A DNA stretch of 64,000 nt from Saccharomonospora sp. CUA-673 (GCF_001942305.1 NZ_MKKE01000044.1:124001-188000), one strand, 5' to 3'; numbered from the stretch's first letter, positions 1 to 8,724 are shown. A program made the numbers and translations. The notes: generated by a model from the letters alone, not told the origin.

Positions 1-608
1 CCAACCGGGCGCTCGACGACGGCGCACGCAAAGCGCTGGAAGCGATCCCCGTAGTCCAGCGCGGGCTCGACCTCTACGGACTGGCCTGGATCGAGATCGA
101 GACCGCCGAAGCTGACGATGTCGTCGCTACGCTCATCAGCCGCGCCCGCCGCCACAGACGGCCTGCGTGGATCTTCTCCACCGACCGCGACTACTACCAG
201 CTGCTCGACGAGCACACCCGCGTGCTCAACACCGCAATGCACCCGGGAAAGCGCCACATCGGGCCGGAAGAGGTTGACGCACGCTACGGAGTACGGCCGG
301 AGCAGTGGCCGTGTTTCTGTGCGCTCAAGGGCGACCCGGCCGACAACATCCCCGGCGTGCACGGCATTGGCGCGGCCACCGCTGCCCGACTGCTCGCAGG
401 AGGACTCACACTCGACGACTTGGCCGCCTCTGGACGACTCAGCGGCGCCAAGGGCCAGCTCATCCAGCAGCAGTGGCAGCAAGTACTGGCTTGGCGGGAT
501 CTCGTGCGCATGCGCACGGACCTGCCGCTGCCGGTGGAGCCCACCGGTGATCCCAGCGCTGAGTTGCCCAAACCCGCCGAGGTGATCGAGAAGCTGGAGC
601 TGTGGTGA
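1..608 (+). CDS. 5'-3' exonuclease (FEN/Pol I N-terminal family), start outside window
   Basis: The frame is open from the window edge and stops at 606-608. It encodes the 5'-3' exonuclease domain found at the N terminus of DNA polymerase I: an acidic TAEADDVV stretch near 107-125, a STDRDYYQLL motif near 180-210 and KGDPADNIPGVHGIG leading into the helix-hairpin-helix near 330-375. No polymerase domain follows, so this is a stand-alone structure-specific nuclease, not polA. The following deacetylase gene overlaps its stop codon, which suggests co-translation. Family assignment is firm. Its role in this set of sugar-type enzymes is unknown. Confidence 0.85.
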   Translation, partial: NRALDDGARKALEAIPVVQRGLDLYGLAWIEIETAEADDVVATLISRARRHRRPAWIFSTDRDYYQLLDEHTRVLNTAMHPGKRHIGPEEVDARYGVRPEQWPCFCALKGDPADNIPGVHGIGAATAARLLAGGLTLDDLAASGRLSGAKGQLIQQQWQQVLAWRDLVRMRTDLPLPVEPTGDPSAELPKPAEVIEKLELW

Positions 609-1240
609 CCACGCCAAACCCCGCGACCAGCCCGGCGTCCGTGCTGACGGTCATGGCCCACCCCGACGACGCCGAACTGTGGGCGGGCGGAACACTCGCC
701 CGCCTCGCGCAGGTCGGCGCTTCCGTGACCATCGCTGTGCCCGAACACGCTGACGCCATCCGCAACACAGAAGCCGCCACGGCCGCTGACGAGCTGGGCG
801 CCCGTTACCACTCGTACCCGGCCGTCAACGCGAACGCGCTGCACGACCTGCTCGACGCGACTCGGCCCGAGGTCGTTATCACGCACCCGCTCGACGACGT
901 CCATCCTGATCACCGGCATGTGGCTCACACGCTCACCGCGGCGCTGCCCGAGGTCGTGATCGCCACCGGGCGCCCGCGCCGGGTCTACACCAGCGACACC
1001 TACAACGGGCTCACCAGCCACAGCCCGATCGCTGCGCACAGCGTCATCGACGTCACGGAAACCTGGGAGACCAAGATGCGGGCGCTGGCCGCGCATGCCT
1101 CCCAGCCCATCACCGAGCATTTCGGCCCCATGGCCGAAACTTTGGGCCGCCTGTGGGGCAGCCGCATCGGCACCCGCTACGGCGAGAACTTTGTCCCGCT
1201 GCCCGTTCTCGGCCGCGTCCCAGCGGCCACCACGCTCTGA
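602..1240 (+). CDS. PIG-L family deacetylase (LmbE-like)
   Basis: A 212-residue protein of the zinc-dependent GlcNAc-PI de-N-acetylase/LmbE family, which removes acetyl groups from amino sugars or pseudo-sugars such as those in mycothiol and glycopeptide pathways. The metal and catalytic motif AHPDDAEL lies at residues 19-26, and the second metal motif HPDH is at about residue 104. GTG at 602 or 605 can start translation; both overlap the exonuclease stop. Being followed by an aminotransferase, an oxidoreductase and a methyltransferase, it probably acts in a small-molecule or sugar-modification pathway. The substrate cannot be read from sequence. Confidence 0.88.
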   Translation: MVTTPNPATSPASVLTVMAHPDDAELWAGGTLARLAQVGASVTIAVPEHADAIRNTEAATAADELGARYHSYPAVNANALHDLLDATRPEVVITHPLDDVHPDHRHVAHTLTAALPEVVIATGRPRRVYTSDTYNGLTSHSPIAAHSVIDVTETWETKMRALAAHASQPITEHFGPMAETLGRLWGSRIGTRYGENFVPLPVLGRVPAATTL

Positions 1241-1272
1241 CTCACCACACAGCAACCTCTGGGGACATCACC

Positions 1273-2442
1273 ATGGACACCGCTGCACAGACGCGCGTTC
1301 TCGACGAAGCCGTCTATCAATACAGCACTCTGACTGCGGCCGACCAGCTTGAACGCCTCACGAAGGTGGTCTCCTCCGGAGCACTCGGCGCTATCGCCGG
1401 AGACCACGTCCGCGAATTCGAGCAGCAGGTCGCCGGCTACCTCGGCCGCCAGGGTGCGGTCGCCACCTCCTCTGCCAGTGCCGCGCTCGAACTCCTCCTG
1501 CGCTGCCTTTCCCAGCGCGAAGCTGCCGAACGTGTCGTCGTCCCCGAGGTCTGCTGGATCTCGGTTCCCACGGCGGTCCTTCGCAGCGGGCGAACACCGG
1601 TCATCGCCCCCGCAACCAGCGACCTGACCCCACATTGGGAGCAGATCGAGCCGCTTCTCGACGAGCGCACCACCGTGGTGATCCTGGCGCACCTGCGGGG
1701 CCGCCCAGCCCCGGACACCCAGCGCATCACTGATGAACTCGCCCAGCGCGGCGTCACGCTCATCGAGGACTGTGCCCAAGGCTGGGGAACCACCCTGGAC
1801 AAGCAGCCGGTCGGTGGCCGCGGCGTGGCGGCGGTGTTCTCCACGGAGACCCACAAACTCGTTGCCACTGGGGAAGGCGGCATCATCGCCACCGACGACA
1901 GCCATCTGCTGGACGGACTGCGGGCCGTCGGCGGGAACACACGCATCGCGCTGCCGGAGAATGCTGGCGGCCGGGGTAACGACCGGATGAGCGAGATCAC
2001 CGCAGCGAGCGCTCTGCCACAACTCACCCACCTCAATGCCTTGCGGCAAACGCTCCGCCCGCTGCAAGACAAGCTCATCGGCCTCCTCCAAGACGTGCCG
2101 GAGGTCCGTAGTGTTCTCCCCACCGCGATCGGAAAGTCGCCGAACCTCGACGCTGAGGAGTCCAACGGATCGCTCGTCGGCGTCTGGCTGCCCACACCTG
2201 GGCACGCCAACCGGGTCGCCGACCACTTGTTCCGGCTAGGCGTTCGGCACTGGTGGCCAGGACCTGGGGACCCACATCTGGCCATGAACTGGCCCGGCAC
2301 ACCGAGCACGGCCAGCCTCGTCGACATGGCCTGCTACCTCGACATCCAAGTCCCCGTGCTCGACGAATCCCGGCATCCAGCGTTCCTGGACCTGATCCGT
2401 TCCGCGCTGCGTCTGGACAACCACGGAAGCGAGAGTGCATGA
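1273..2442 (+). CDS. DegT/DnrJ/EryC1/StrS family aminotransferase
   Basis: A 389-residue PLP enzyme of the sugar aminotransferase (DegT/StrS) family. The ATG at 1273 is preceded by a short GGGGA; an upstream extension of the frame runs through the previous gene and is ignored. The PLP Lys is K195 in ETHKLVATGEGG, and the cofactor-binding Asp lies in LIEDCAQG (about 163-170). These enzymes aminate ketosugars or ketocyclitols, or catalyse the AHBA-type reaction. Length is normal for the family. The stop overlaps the ATG of the next oxidoreductase (ATGA), so the two are likely translated together. Confidence 0.88.
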   Translation: MDTAAQTRVLDEAVYQYSTLTAADQLERLTKVVSSGALGAIAGDHVREFEQQVAGYLGRQGAVATSSASAALELLLRCLSQREAAERVVVPEVCWISVPTAVLRSGRTPVIAPATSDLTPHWEQIEPLLDERTTVVILAHLRGRPAPDTQRITDELAQRGVTLIEDCAQGWGTTLDKQPVGGRGVAAVFSTETHKLVATGEGGIIATDDSHLLDGLRAVGGNTRIALPENAGGRGNDRMSEITAASALPQLTHLNALRQTLRPLQDKLIGLLQDVPEVRSVLPTAIGKSPNLDAEESNGSLVGVWLPTPGHANRVADHLFRLGVRHWWPGPGDPHLAMNWPGTPSTASLVDMACYLDIQVPVLDESRHPAFLDLIRSALRLDNHGSESA

Positions 2443-3529
2443 CCAGCCGTCCCCAGCTACCTTTGCGATGCGCGATCATCGGATGCGGGCAGATCGCGCA
2501 CGAATACCTCACTACGCTTCAGCGCGCCGCCGACCTCACCATCATCGCCTGCGCCGACATCGACATCAGCACCGCCACGAAGTTCGCTGAGCACCACGGC
2601 ATCCCCGAATTCGCGCGCCCGGCGACGTTCTCGCTAACAGCCAGGTCGACGTCGCCGTGATCCTTACCCCACCGGCAACCCACATCGACCTCGCCCGCCT
2701 CGCGTTCGATGCTGGGGCACACGTCTATGTCGAAAAGCCGCTCGGACTCACTGCCGCCGACTCCGAGCTACTTCTTCGCACCGCATCAGACAAAGGGCTG
2801 CTTGTGGGTGCCGCACCCGACACCGTGCTCGCCCCACCCGCACGCGCCGCTCACTACGCATTGACAACCGGGGTCATCGGCACGCCCCGTACTGCCGATG
2901 CGGCGCTATTGGCACCGGGACCCGAAAACTGGCACCCGGCACCGCAACCGTTCTACGCCTCCGGCACCGGCCCGCTCGGGGACATGGGGCCGTACTACCT
3001 GACGATGCTGACCTACCTGCTCGGCCCCATCGAGTACGTCGAAGCGACCGCGACCTCGACTCGCAGCGAACGCACCATCCGGACCGGCCCCCACGCCGGC
3101 GACACCTTCCGAGCCGACGCTCCGACCCACGTGGTCGCGTTCCTACGTTCCCGCAGCCAAGCCCTCGTCACGGTGACCACGAGCTTTGACATCGCCGCCA
3201 CCGCGCGCCCGCACCTGGAGATCTACGGCACCGACGGCTCGCTTGTGCTGCCCGACCCCAACTTCCACGACGGCTCCGTGCGCTACCGCTGCCGCGGTGA
3301 GCAGAACTGGCAGGAACTCCCACAGGATGACGTGGACGTTTCCACCGGCCGCGGGCTCGGCGTGCTGGACCTCGTCGACTCCATCCGTAGCGGCGCCTCG
3401 GACTGCCGCAGCGGCCACCGTGCCCACCACGTCGTCGAGATCATCGAAGCCATCGAGTTCGCGCGCCTCAGCGGACATCCCGCCGAGCTACGACTGCTGC
3501 GAGAGGAGCGGTGTGCGGGCCTACGCTGA
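2439..3529 (+). CDS. Gfo/Idh/MocA family NAD(P)-dependent oxidoreductase (single-base frameshift)
   Basis: The first part, from ATG 2439, has the Rossmann motif AIIGCGQIAHEYL. After about 2630 the frame must change to continue as LANSQVDVAVILTPPATHI, then HVYVEKPLGLT with the typical catalytic EKP. Restoring one lost base near 2618-2632 gives a 363-residue protein of normal length for the family. The family oxidises or reduces sugar or cyclitol hydroxyls with NAD(P)H, so it could supply the keto substrate for the adjacent aminotransferase. As given, the sequence would not make a full protein. The shift matches many other single-base losses in this window, so I suspect a sequence error. Confidence 0.8.
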
Positions 3530-4208
3530 CATCGCCACAGCCTGGCACCGATTGGCTACCTACGTCGGCACCGAATTCCGCCCCGAACTCACGGACTTCA
3601 CCACGTTGCGGGCGTTCCTCGACGTCGAGTGGACACACCTCGGGGCGGCCTTCTATAGACAGAGCGTGGGATACCTCTACGACCTCACCCACTTCCACTA
3701 CATGGGAGTCAAGGACCCGTTTTTTGCCTTTCTCCTGGAATTCGCGCACGGACACGGCATCGCCGAGGTCGCAGACGTCGGCTGCGGGATCGCGCTGGAT
3801 ACTCAAGCCCTGTTGCAAGCCGGTCTCGATGTGCACGGCTATGACCTCGACAACCCGTGTTTGGACTACGCGCGCTGGCGGCTGGACCGCGATCTCGACG
3901 CGGCCCACCGCATCCACACTCTTGACCACCTCTCGGGACAGCGTCACCAGCTCGCCTATGCCGTCGACGTCCTCGGACACGCCGACGATCCGCCGGGTCT
4001 GATCGAGCTGCTGTTCACCGCAGCCGACTATGTCTGTCTCAACCTCGCACCCCACGAGGCGGACCATCGCTATGGCCCTGCTGATCTTCACCCGGCCTTG
4101 GACCACCAGAGGGTCCTGGCCGATCTCAGCAAGCATGGCGACCTCATCCGCTTGGGGACGCAACCACCCAATGTCCTCACTGTGTGGCGTTCGCACCTAA
4201 GCCATTAG
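3513..4208 (+). CDS. class I SAM-dependent methyltransferase
   Basis: GTG 3513 follows a GAGAGGAG ribosome site at 3501-3508 and lies inside the 3' end of the oxidoreductase gene. The 231-residue protein has a SAM-binding motif I, VADVGCGIALD, at about residues 86-96, followed by an acidic loop HGYDLDNP. The N-terminal 80 residues are rich in aromatics and resemble no domain I can name. It is the last gene of the deacetylase-aminotransferase-oxidoreductase set and may methylate the product of that pathway. Methyltransferase identity is good; the substrate is unknown. Confidence 0.75.
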   Translation: MRAYADIATAWHRLATYVGTEFRPELTDFTTLRAFLDVEWTHLGAAFYRQSVGYLYDLTHFHYMGVKDPFFAFLLEFAHGHGIAEVADVGCGIALDTQALLQAGLDVHGYDLDNPCLDYARWRLDRDLDAAHRIHTLDHLSGQRHQLAYAVDVLGHADDPPGLIELLFTAADYVCLNLAPHEADHRYGPADLHPALDHQRVLADLSKHGDLIRLGTQPPNVLTVWRSHLSH

Positions 4209-4242
4209 CTACAGACTCCCAGACGGAAAGGACGATCACCGC

Positions 4243-4479
4243 ATGTTCGCCGCGTCAGCCGAGCCCCCTTCCGGCGAACCCCTTCGCAGGTGGGTCGGGA
4301 TCAGCTCGTTCGGGTTGAAACTATCGCCTACTGCCACCCCTCGTGAGACACGTGTTCGATGTGCGATGGTTGCCCAACCTCTTCCATGCCCCTATACCCG
4401 AGACCTCTCCGGATTGGACGCACCGGTGCTGCGGTTCCCGACACTGACCAGAAGACCGAACAGTGATTGGCAAGAGTGA
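4243..4479 (+). CDS. small protein of 78 residues, possible peptide precursor
   Basis: ATG 4243 is preceded by a good GGAAAGGA site at about 4224. The protein begins MFAASAEPPSGEP and contains SSFGLKLSP near residue 22. It has no membrane segment and matches no family I can name. The early PSGEP and FGL-L-P pattern faintly recalls actinobacterial peptides proposed as targets of ATP-grasp ligases, but no ATP-grasp gene is visible here. It follows the methyltransferase by 34 bases and could be the end of that operon. Alternatively it is a truncated remnant, since the DNA after it drops in GC. Confidence 0.4.
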   Translation: MFAASAEPPSGEPLRRWVGISSFGLKLSPTATPRETRVRCAMVAQPLPCPYTRDLSGLDAPVLRFPTLTRRPNSDWQE

Positions 4480-4537
4480 TCGAACTCCTCTACCCCAGCC
4501 TACGGACGCAGTTCGACCAATGTTTACGCTGGATACA

Positions 4538-4846
4538 TCATCGAGTATGGTTTGCTTCGGACATTGAACATTTGGCGCCGTCTGGTCCCTTGTGCTTGGG
4601 AAATTTTCCGTTCTTGTTCAGCGTGAGCTGCTTTCGAGAACAGCAAGGGCAGGTTTTCCTGCTTCGTGGTCGAGTGCATCTCCGCTTAAACTGGCTGTCG
4701 AGTGTGTACCGGGTAGTTCCAGAACCGGAGCACTCCTTTTGCTCACCGTGACCAAATAATCCAGTGGTAGTTTCTGAGTAATGCTTTGGCAGTGTCTTAT
4801 CCTTATTCAGGGATACTCGGAGACAGCACTCATCGCAGTGCGCCAT
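4538..4846 (-). CDS. small protein with two zinc-ribbon-like CxxC-H-C modules
   Basis: A 102-residue protein on the minus strand. Its ATG at 4846 has an upstream GGAAGGAG. It holds two copies of one pattern: CDECC, then LNKDKTLPKH, then C; and CPCC, then LNKNGKFPKH, then C. This CxxC, basic-loop, His, Cys module is common in small proteins of actinobacterial phages and mobile elements and probably binds zinc. The surrounding DNA (about 4480-4950) is clearly less GC-rich than the rest, a sign of separate origin. No function is known. Confidence 0.6.
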   Translation of the reverse strand: MAHCDECCLRVSLNKDKTLPKHYSETTTGLFGHGEQKECSGSGTTRYTLDSQFKRRCTRPRSRKTCPCCSRKQLTLNKNGKFPKHKGPDGAKCSMSEANHTR

Positions 4847-4935
4847 CCGTACTCACGCTCCTTCCAGCACAAACTCGACCCTAGATTCGGCACGTTGGAA
4901 TCGGTCACAACGTCAAGATGTCACCGGATCAAGCT

Positions 4936-5481
4936 CTACAGAGGCAGCGAGTGGTGTGTGGTCTGGTGAACCCGGGCGTGGGAATCCATGCGGGAAATGA
5001 ATCCCGTCGGCTCCTGCCAGTTTGATGACCACGGGTGCTCCTTGCAGGACTGCACGAAACGCTTTAGCTGCGTGAGTTGCAGGTTGTCGTCGTTGCGGTC
5101 GACCTGGCCGCGAGGACGGATCAGCAGTAGATGCTCGTCAGCCTTGTGCCACTCGCAGAACACCAACTCGCACGCCGCCTCGTACACCCCGACACCAGCT
5201 GCCGCATCCCTCGACATCCGCCCTGCCCGGCCAAACGCCACCGCCGGAGCCAGATCAGTGAAGAAGAACCAGCGGCTGAACACTCGTGGTCCATGCCCCG
5301 TGAGACCCACGGCATAGCCGTGTTCAATCACCCAGTCCTCGCGGTGCACCTCCTCGGGCAGCTCGTCACACGCTGGCGCGGCGTAATACCGCGTGGTGGA
5401 GATGTCGTTGTTGTAGTACGACTCGCCTTCGGCGTATCGCTGGCAAGCCGGGATGGCTTGGCGACTGCGTTGATCGGCCAC
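4936..5481 (-). CDS. hypothetical protein, 181 residues
   Basis: The GTG start at 5481 has a GAGAGGGG site seven bases upstream. The protein starts MADQRSRQAIPACQ, has a central segment HGPRVFSRWFFFTDLAP and is rich in aromatic and His residues, with no membrane segment or signal peptide. I do not recognise a family. It lies on the opposite strand from the biosynthetic-looking genes and follows the low-GC patch. Coding is supported by a full-length open frame with a good ribosome site. Confidence 0.55.
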   Translation of the reverse strand: MADQRSRQAIPACQRYAEGESYYNNDISTTRYYAAPACDELPEEVHREDWVIEHGYAVGLTGHGPRVFSRWFFFTDLAPAVAFGRAGRMSRDAAAGVGVYEAACELVFCEWHKADEHLLLIRPRGQVDRNDDNLQLTQLKRFVQSCKEHPWSSNWQEPTGFISRMDSHARVHQTTHHSLPL

Positions 5482-5914
5482 TCGCCGCCCCTCTCAGTGG
5501 TTGGTTCACTCCTGACAGAACCGGTGCCCAGCGAACCACCCTCGGCTCGGGTGGCTCGTACGCTCGACGTCGGTCATGAGGTCAGCCCTTCATCCTTGAT
5601 GTGGATCATCCAGACAAGCGCATTCCTGATGGCATCCCACTGTAACTGACCTCACACGGCTAGTAGTTCAAGTGGCAACCAGGGCATCAAGCGGGTGATC
5701 GAGCATGACAAACTGGGCGACGGACAGGATTCAGCGTTGAAGTCATCGCAGAACAGCGATGACCCGCGCTGACGATCTCTCTGCGGCACTCCAAGTAACC
5801 TCCGATTTCCTGTCCCGCAACGCGGTTGATGAGTACCGTTCCAGGCGCGGCAGCCGGGAGCCACTTGTAGTGCCCGATGCCAACGCACCGGCCCCGTGCC
5901 GCGCAGGCCAACTT
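5482..5914. other. intergenic stretch without a convincing gene
   Basis: Open frames in this stretch on both strands lack ribosome sites and recognisable motifs. It separates the 181-residue gene from the end of the LigT-like gene, both on the minus strand, so it probably holds the promoter of the former. I see no clear -35/-10 pair or repeat. Confidence 0.4.
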
Positions 5915-6613
5915 TCAGTGCATCGTCTCGCTGGCGAAGGAGAGGCGTTCGAGAACACGCCATCGATACTTGTGGTCGGCGCGGTGCAGCTCGACCAGCC
6001 GCAGCTCGGTGATGATGATCTCGGCCGACGGCAACGACTGAGCCTCGCGAGCAGCTGCGATGAAGGGGGCGGGTGCCTGCACCCGGCTGCTGTAGGCAAC
6101 GCCTACGTGCGGGCGGTACAGGGTTAGCGGTTCGGCTTCCTCGTAGCCCGAGGCCGCGGACACCGCTCGATGCAGGGACAGCAGTGGGGACCACGGGGCG
6201 ACGCTGAGCCGAAGAGCGCCAGGTGAGCCCGCCAGAGGCAGCAGGTGGAGATGGAAGGGACTGGTCCCCTGACAGTGCTCGCCGACGCCTTCGACCGCGG
6301 CGTCGAGCTTGTCGACGGGAACTTCATCGACGTAGCCGAAGCGCCGCACGGTCAGGTGCAGGCTCTCCGGTGGGATGAGGTCCAGGCCGTCTTCGGGAAG
6401 GACCGCTTGGCAGCGCTGGCTCAACTCGACGGCGCGAGGCTGCTGGTCCAGTGTGATCATCCAGTGCAACGAACGCCGATGCGGCCGGTCCCAGTGGCAC
6501 AGCATCTGCTCGACCTGCTCAAACGCAGCTTGGTCGTGCTGGGCGACGCTGGCGGGGTCGTCGTGATCAGCTGGCGGCGCGGCGGGGAAGGTCGAGCTGT
6601 ACGAGGTGCCCAT
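5915..6613 (-). CDS. 2'-5' RNA ligase / LigT-like cyclic phosphodiesterase family protein
   Basis: A 232-residue protein of the 2H phosphoesterase superfamily. The two hallmark motifs are present: LHLTV (about residues 86-90), and PHVGV (about residues 172-176), where the expected HxT/S is replaced by HxG. The replacement of Thr/Ser by Gly in the second motif may weaken catalysis. The ATG at 6613 is chosen because it lies just after the regulator stop at 6649; an upstream start at 6697 would overlap that gene. Family members hydrolyse 2',3'-cyclic or 2'-5' linked nucleotides. It is probably co-transcribed with the XRE regulator. Confidence 0.75.
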   Translation of the reverse strand: MGTSYSSTFPAAPPADHDDPASVAQHDQAAFEQVEQMLCHWDRPHRRSLHWMITLDQQPRAVELSQRCQAVLPEDGLDLIPPESLHLTVRRFGYVDEVPVDKLDAAVEGVGEHCQGTSPFHLHLLPLAGSPGALRLSVAPWSPLLSLHRAVSAASGYEEAEPLTLYRPHVGVAYSSRVQAPAPFIAAAREAQSLPSAEIIITELRLVELHRADHKYRWRVLERLSFASETMH

Positions 6614-6648
6614 GCGGTACACACTTACCGGTCTGCGATGAACAGCGG

Positions 6649-7917
6649 TCAACGGGAGCCACCCGAGATCGCCTGGACTTGGGGACGCTGCCGCCATGCG
6701 CGCAGCTGGTCAGTGAACTCGATGACCCGAGGGTCGTTCGCCCAACGCTGGGTGAGTCCGTGCAGCGTGGTGGCACGCTGCCAGACCGACCGGATCGGGT
6801 GGTCAACACACATGCGCAGCGCCTCCCGGCCTAGCGCAAGGGACTGTTCCAGGTCCGCATCGTCCTGCCGGAGCAGGGCTGTGGCGATGTCGAGGCGCAC
6901 CAGCGCCCGGCTCCAAGCGGAGTCCGCCTGTTCCACGGCTGGATCGACGTCGCCGGTGTAGTGCAGCACCCGTGTGGTGTCGCCCAACGGGACATAGGCG
7001 GTGGCCGCGTTCGCAGCCACCCGGGCGTAGCCGTACGGCTCGAACGAGATACACGGCGTCAGTCCGGGGGCGATGTCGTAGTGATCGAGCAAGGCCAGGG
7101 CTTGTCCCACGGCCGCATCGGCACCGGCGCGATCACCGAGCTGGCCGAGTGCCCTCGCCTCCCCGTTCACCAGGAGGCGAATGGTCTGAGGGCTGGAGGG
7201 CGCAACTGCCCGGCCTCGCGCCGCGTACGTCTTCGCACTGGCGTAGTCGCCCTGGTAGTACGCACCCAGCGATTGGGTGCCCCACACCCACACCTGGAGG
7301 TCCGCGTCGTCAATCTCCGCCGCCAAGTGCAGCGCTTCCCCGCAGTAAGCACTCGCCAACCGGAAGCGGCCCGTGTTGACAGCCATGTAGCCGAGCAGCC
7401 CGGCAAGCTGGGCAGCGACCCGGTGCAGCCGGTAACGGATTCGCAGGAGCTGGCGCCCCTTCAGCAGCTGGTGGACCTGCCCGCGTAAGCGGGCGGCGGC
7501 CGGACCGAGTTCAGTGGGACCGCGCTGCTCGTACTCGGCAACAAAGCGGTTGACCTGGCCTTCCAGCAGGCGTAGCTGGCCATCACCGACGTTCGACTCC
7601 TGCAGCTCGTGAAGATGCAGCCACACCTCGTCCGGGTCATCCCACGACGACGCTGGCGAGGTGGCTCCACGCTCCACGACTTGAGCGGGAACCGGACGAA
7701 CATCGGCGGCGGTCTCGTGCAGAAGCTCATCGAGCTGCGCGAGACTCAGGTCGAGCACAGCCCTGATGCGCGGGCACTGCTCAGGTAGAGGAGTGACCGC
7801 GCCGGTCTCCCAGCGCCAGACCGTGCTGCGCTCAACCCCGACGGCCTCCGCGAAGCGCTCTTGGGTGTATCCCAGGCCAGCACGACGTGCGGCCAGTCCA
7901 CGTCGCTGACGCCCCAT
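6649..7917 (-). CDS. XRE-family helix-turn-helix regulator with TPR-like C-terminal region
   Basis: A 422-residue actinobacterial regulator. The N-terminal HTH reads YTQERFAEAVGVERSTVWRW (about residues 16-35), followed by a long helical, TPR-like region with repeated ALG/ALA helices, typical of Streptomyces XRE regulators that bind a ligand or peptide. ATG 7917 has a GGGGG stretch just upstream; a GTG 24 bases earlier is possible. It is divergent from the queD/queE operon, and three 11-bp spaced repeats lie between them (8042-8070), so it may control that operon and itself. Confidence 0.82.
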   Translation of the reverse strand: MGRQRRGLAARRAGLGYTQERFAEAVGVERSTVWRWETGAVTPLPEQCPRIRAVLDLSLAQLDELLHETAADVRPVPAQVVERGATSPASSWDDPDEVWLHLHELQESNVGDGQLRLLEGQVNRFVAEYEQRGPTELGPAAARLRGQVHQLLKGRQLLRIRYRLHRVAAQLAGLLGYMAVNTGRFRLASAYCGEALHLAAEIDDADLQVWVWGTQSLGAYYQGDYASAKTYAARGRAVAPSSPQTIRLLVNGEARALGQLGDRAGADAAVGQALALLDHYDIAPGLTPCISFEPYGYARVAANAATAYVPLGDTTRVLHYTGDVDPAVEQADSAWSRALVRLDIATALLRQDDADLEQSLALGREALRMCVDHPIRSVWQRATTLHGLTQRWANDPRVIEFTDQLRAWRQRPQVQAISGGSR

Positions 7918-8226
7918 AGCACCCCCGTGTGCGTTCGCCAAGCAGGTCTCGCGCAGCCCCAGCCAGCTCGGGCCACGAACCTATCCGATCAGGTGATTCT
8001 AGTAGTCGTGGCCACGGCATCGACGCAGGTCAGCTCAGCGTGTGCAGCACGTGTGCAGCGTTCGTGCAGCGAGTCTGCTCTGGTCGCCGACCCCGACGGG
8101 CCGATTGACTACCACTCGGTTGCGGCGAGGCGGCCCCGACCCCGACCGGCTTCCCCCGAAGTCCCCCGACGCCTCGTCGCAACCAATCCCCCTTGCAGCC
8201 GATCCGTGAGCCGGTACCGCCACCTC
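7918..8226. promoter_or_regulatory. divergent control region with three GTGCAGC repeats
   Basis: This 309-base gap separates the XRE regulator (minus) from the queDE operon (plus). GTGCAGC occurs at 8042-8048, 8053-8059 and 8064-8070, exactly 11 bases apart and so on one face of the helix. Such phased repeats are expected of an operator for a regulator that binds cooperatively. The repeats are seen directly. The link to the neighbouring regulator is inference. No convincing -35/-10 pair was found. Confidence 0.55.
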
Positions 8227-8724
8227 ATGAACGCCAACAACCAGCCGGCCGACGTCCCGTTCCCTGCGGAGGTCGACGAACTGCTCACCGCAGTCGCACG
8301 GGATGGCTTCACCTTGCGCTACTGCAACGGGACTCATCAGCCCACGCTGATCGTCGGCACCTACGACTGGGGACCCTTCGTTGACCTCGTCGTCATCCGC
8401 GACATCGACGAAGTGATCAGCGCGCGAGTGCCCACCACGGACGTCACGGACATCTTCACACCGGAAGTCGTCGTGTGGCTGTACGCGAGCAATGCCCAGC
8501 AGGCGCTTCGAGCGCTGCTTGAGCTTCCTCACCCCTGGCACCCCGACGCGCCGACAACCCCGGCCCCCGCGCCGACCGCGTTGCACGCACCAGCCGCACG
8601 GCAATCTCCAGTGACTGTCCGCCCGCCGTCCACATGGGCCGCCCGCGCACGGCAGCTACGGCTTGGGGTTGCCCTCGTCACTGATACTGCCGAAATCCCA
8701 CAGCGAAACGGGGTGAATACGTGA
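8227..8724 (+). CDS. hypothetical protein preceding queD
   Basis: The 165-residue frame from ATG 8227 starts MNANNQPADVPFPAEVDELL. The first 100 residues look folded, with alternating hydrophobic segments such as TLIVGTYDWGPFVDLVVIRD. The C-terminal 60 are Pro/Ala-rich and probably disordered. The stop overlaps the GTG of queD, so the gene is translationally coupled to the 7-deazaguanine genes. I do not recognise the family. No clear ribosome site is visible, so the exact start is uncertain. Confidence 0.55.
   Translation: MNANNQPADVPFPAEVDELLTAVARDGFTLRYCNGTHQPTLIVGTYDWGPFVDLVVIRDIDEVISARVPTTDVTDIFTPEVVVWLYASNAQQALRALLELPHPWHPDAPTTPAPAPTALHAPAARQSPVTVRPPSTWAARARQLRLGVALVTDTAEIPQRNGVNT

Noticed and set aside
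1153-1272. An upstream extension of the DegT aminotransferase
   Set aside because: It lies inside the PIG-L gene; ATG 1273 gives the normal family start.
4467-4751. A plus-strand 94-codon frame
   Set aside because: It has no ribosome site and is antisense to the minus-strand gene with two clear Cys/His modules.
8042-8070. The GTGCAGC triplet as a CRISPR or minisatellite array
   Set aside because: There are only three seven-base units with four-base gaps and no spacers; it fits operator sites, and no CRISPR array or cas gene is present in the window.
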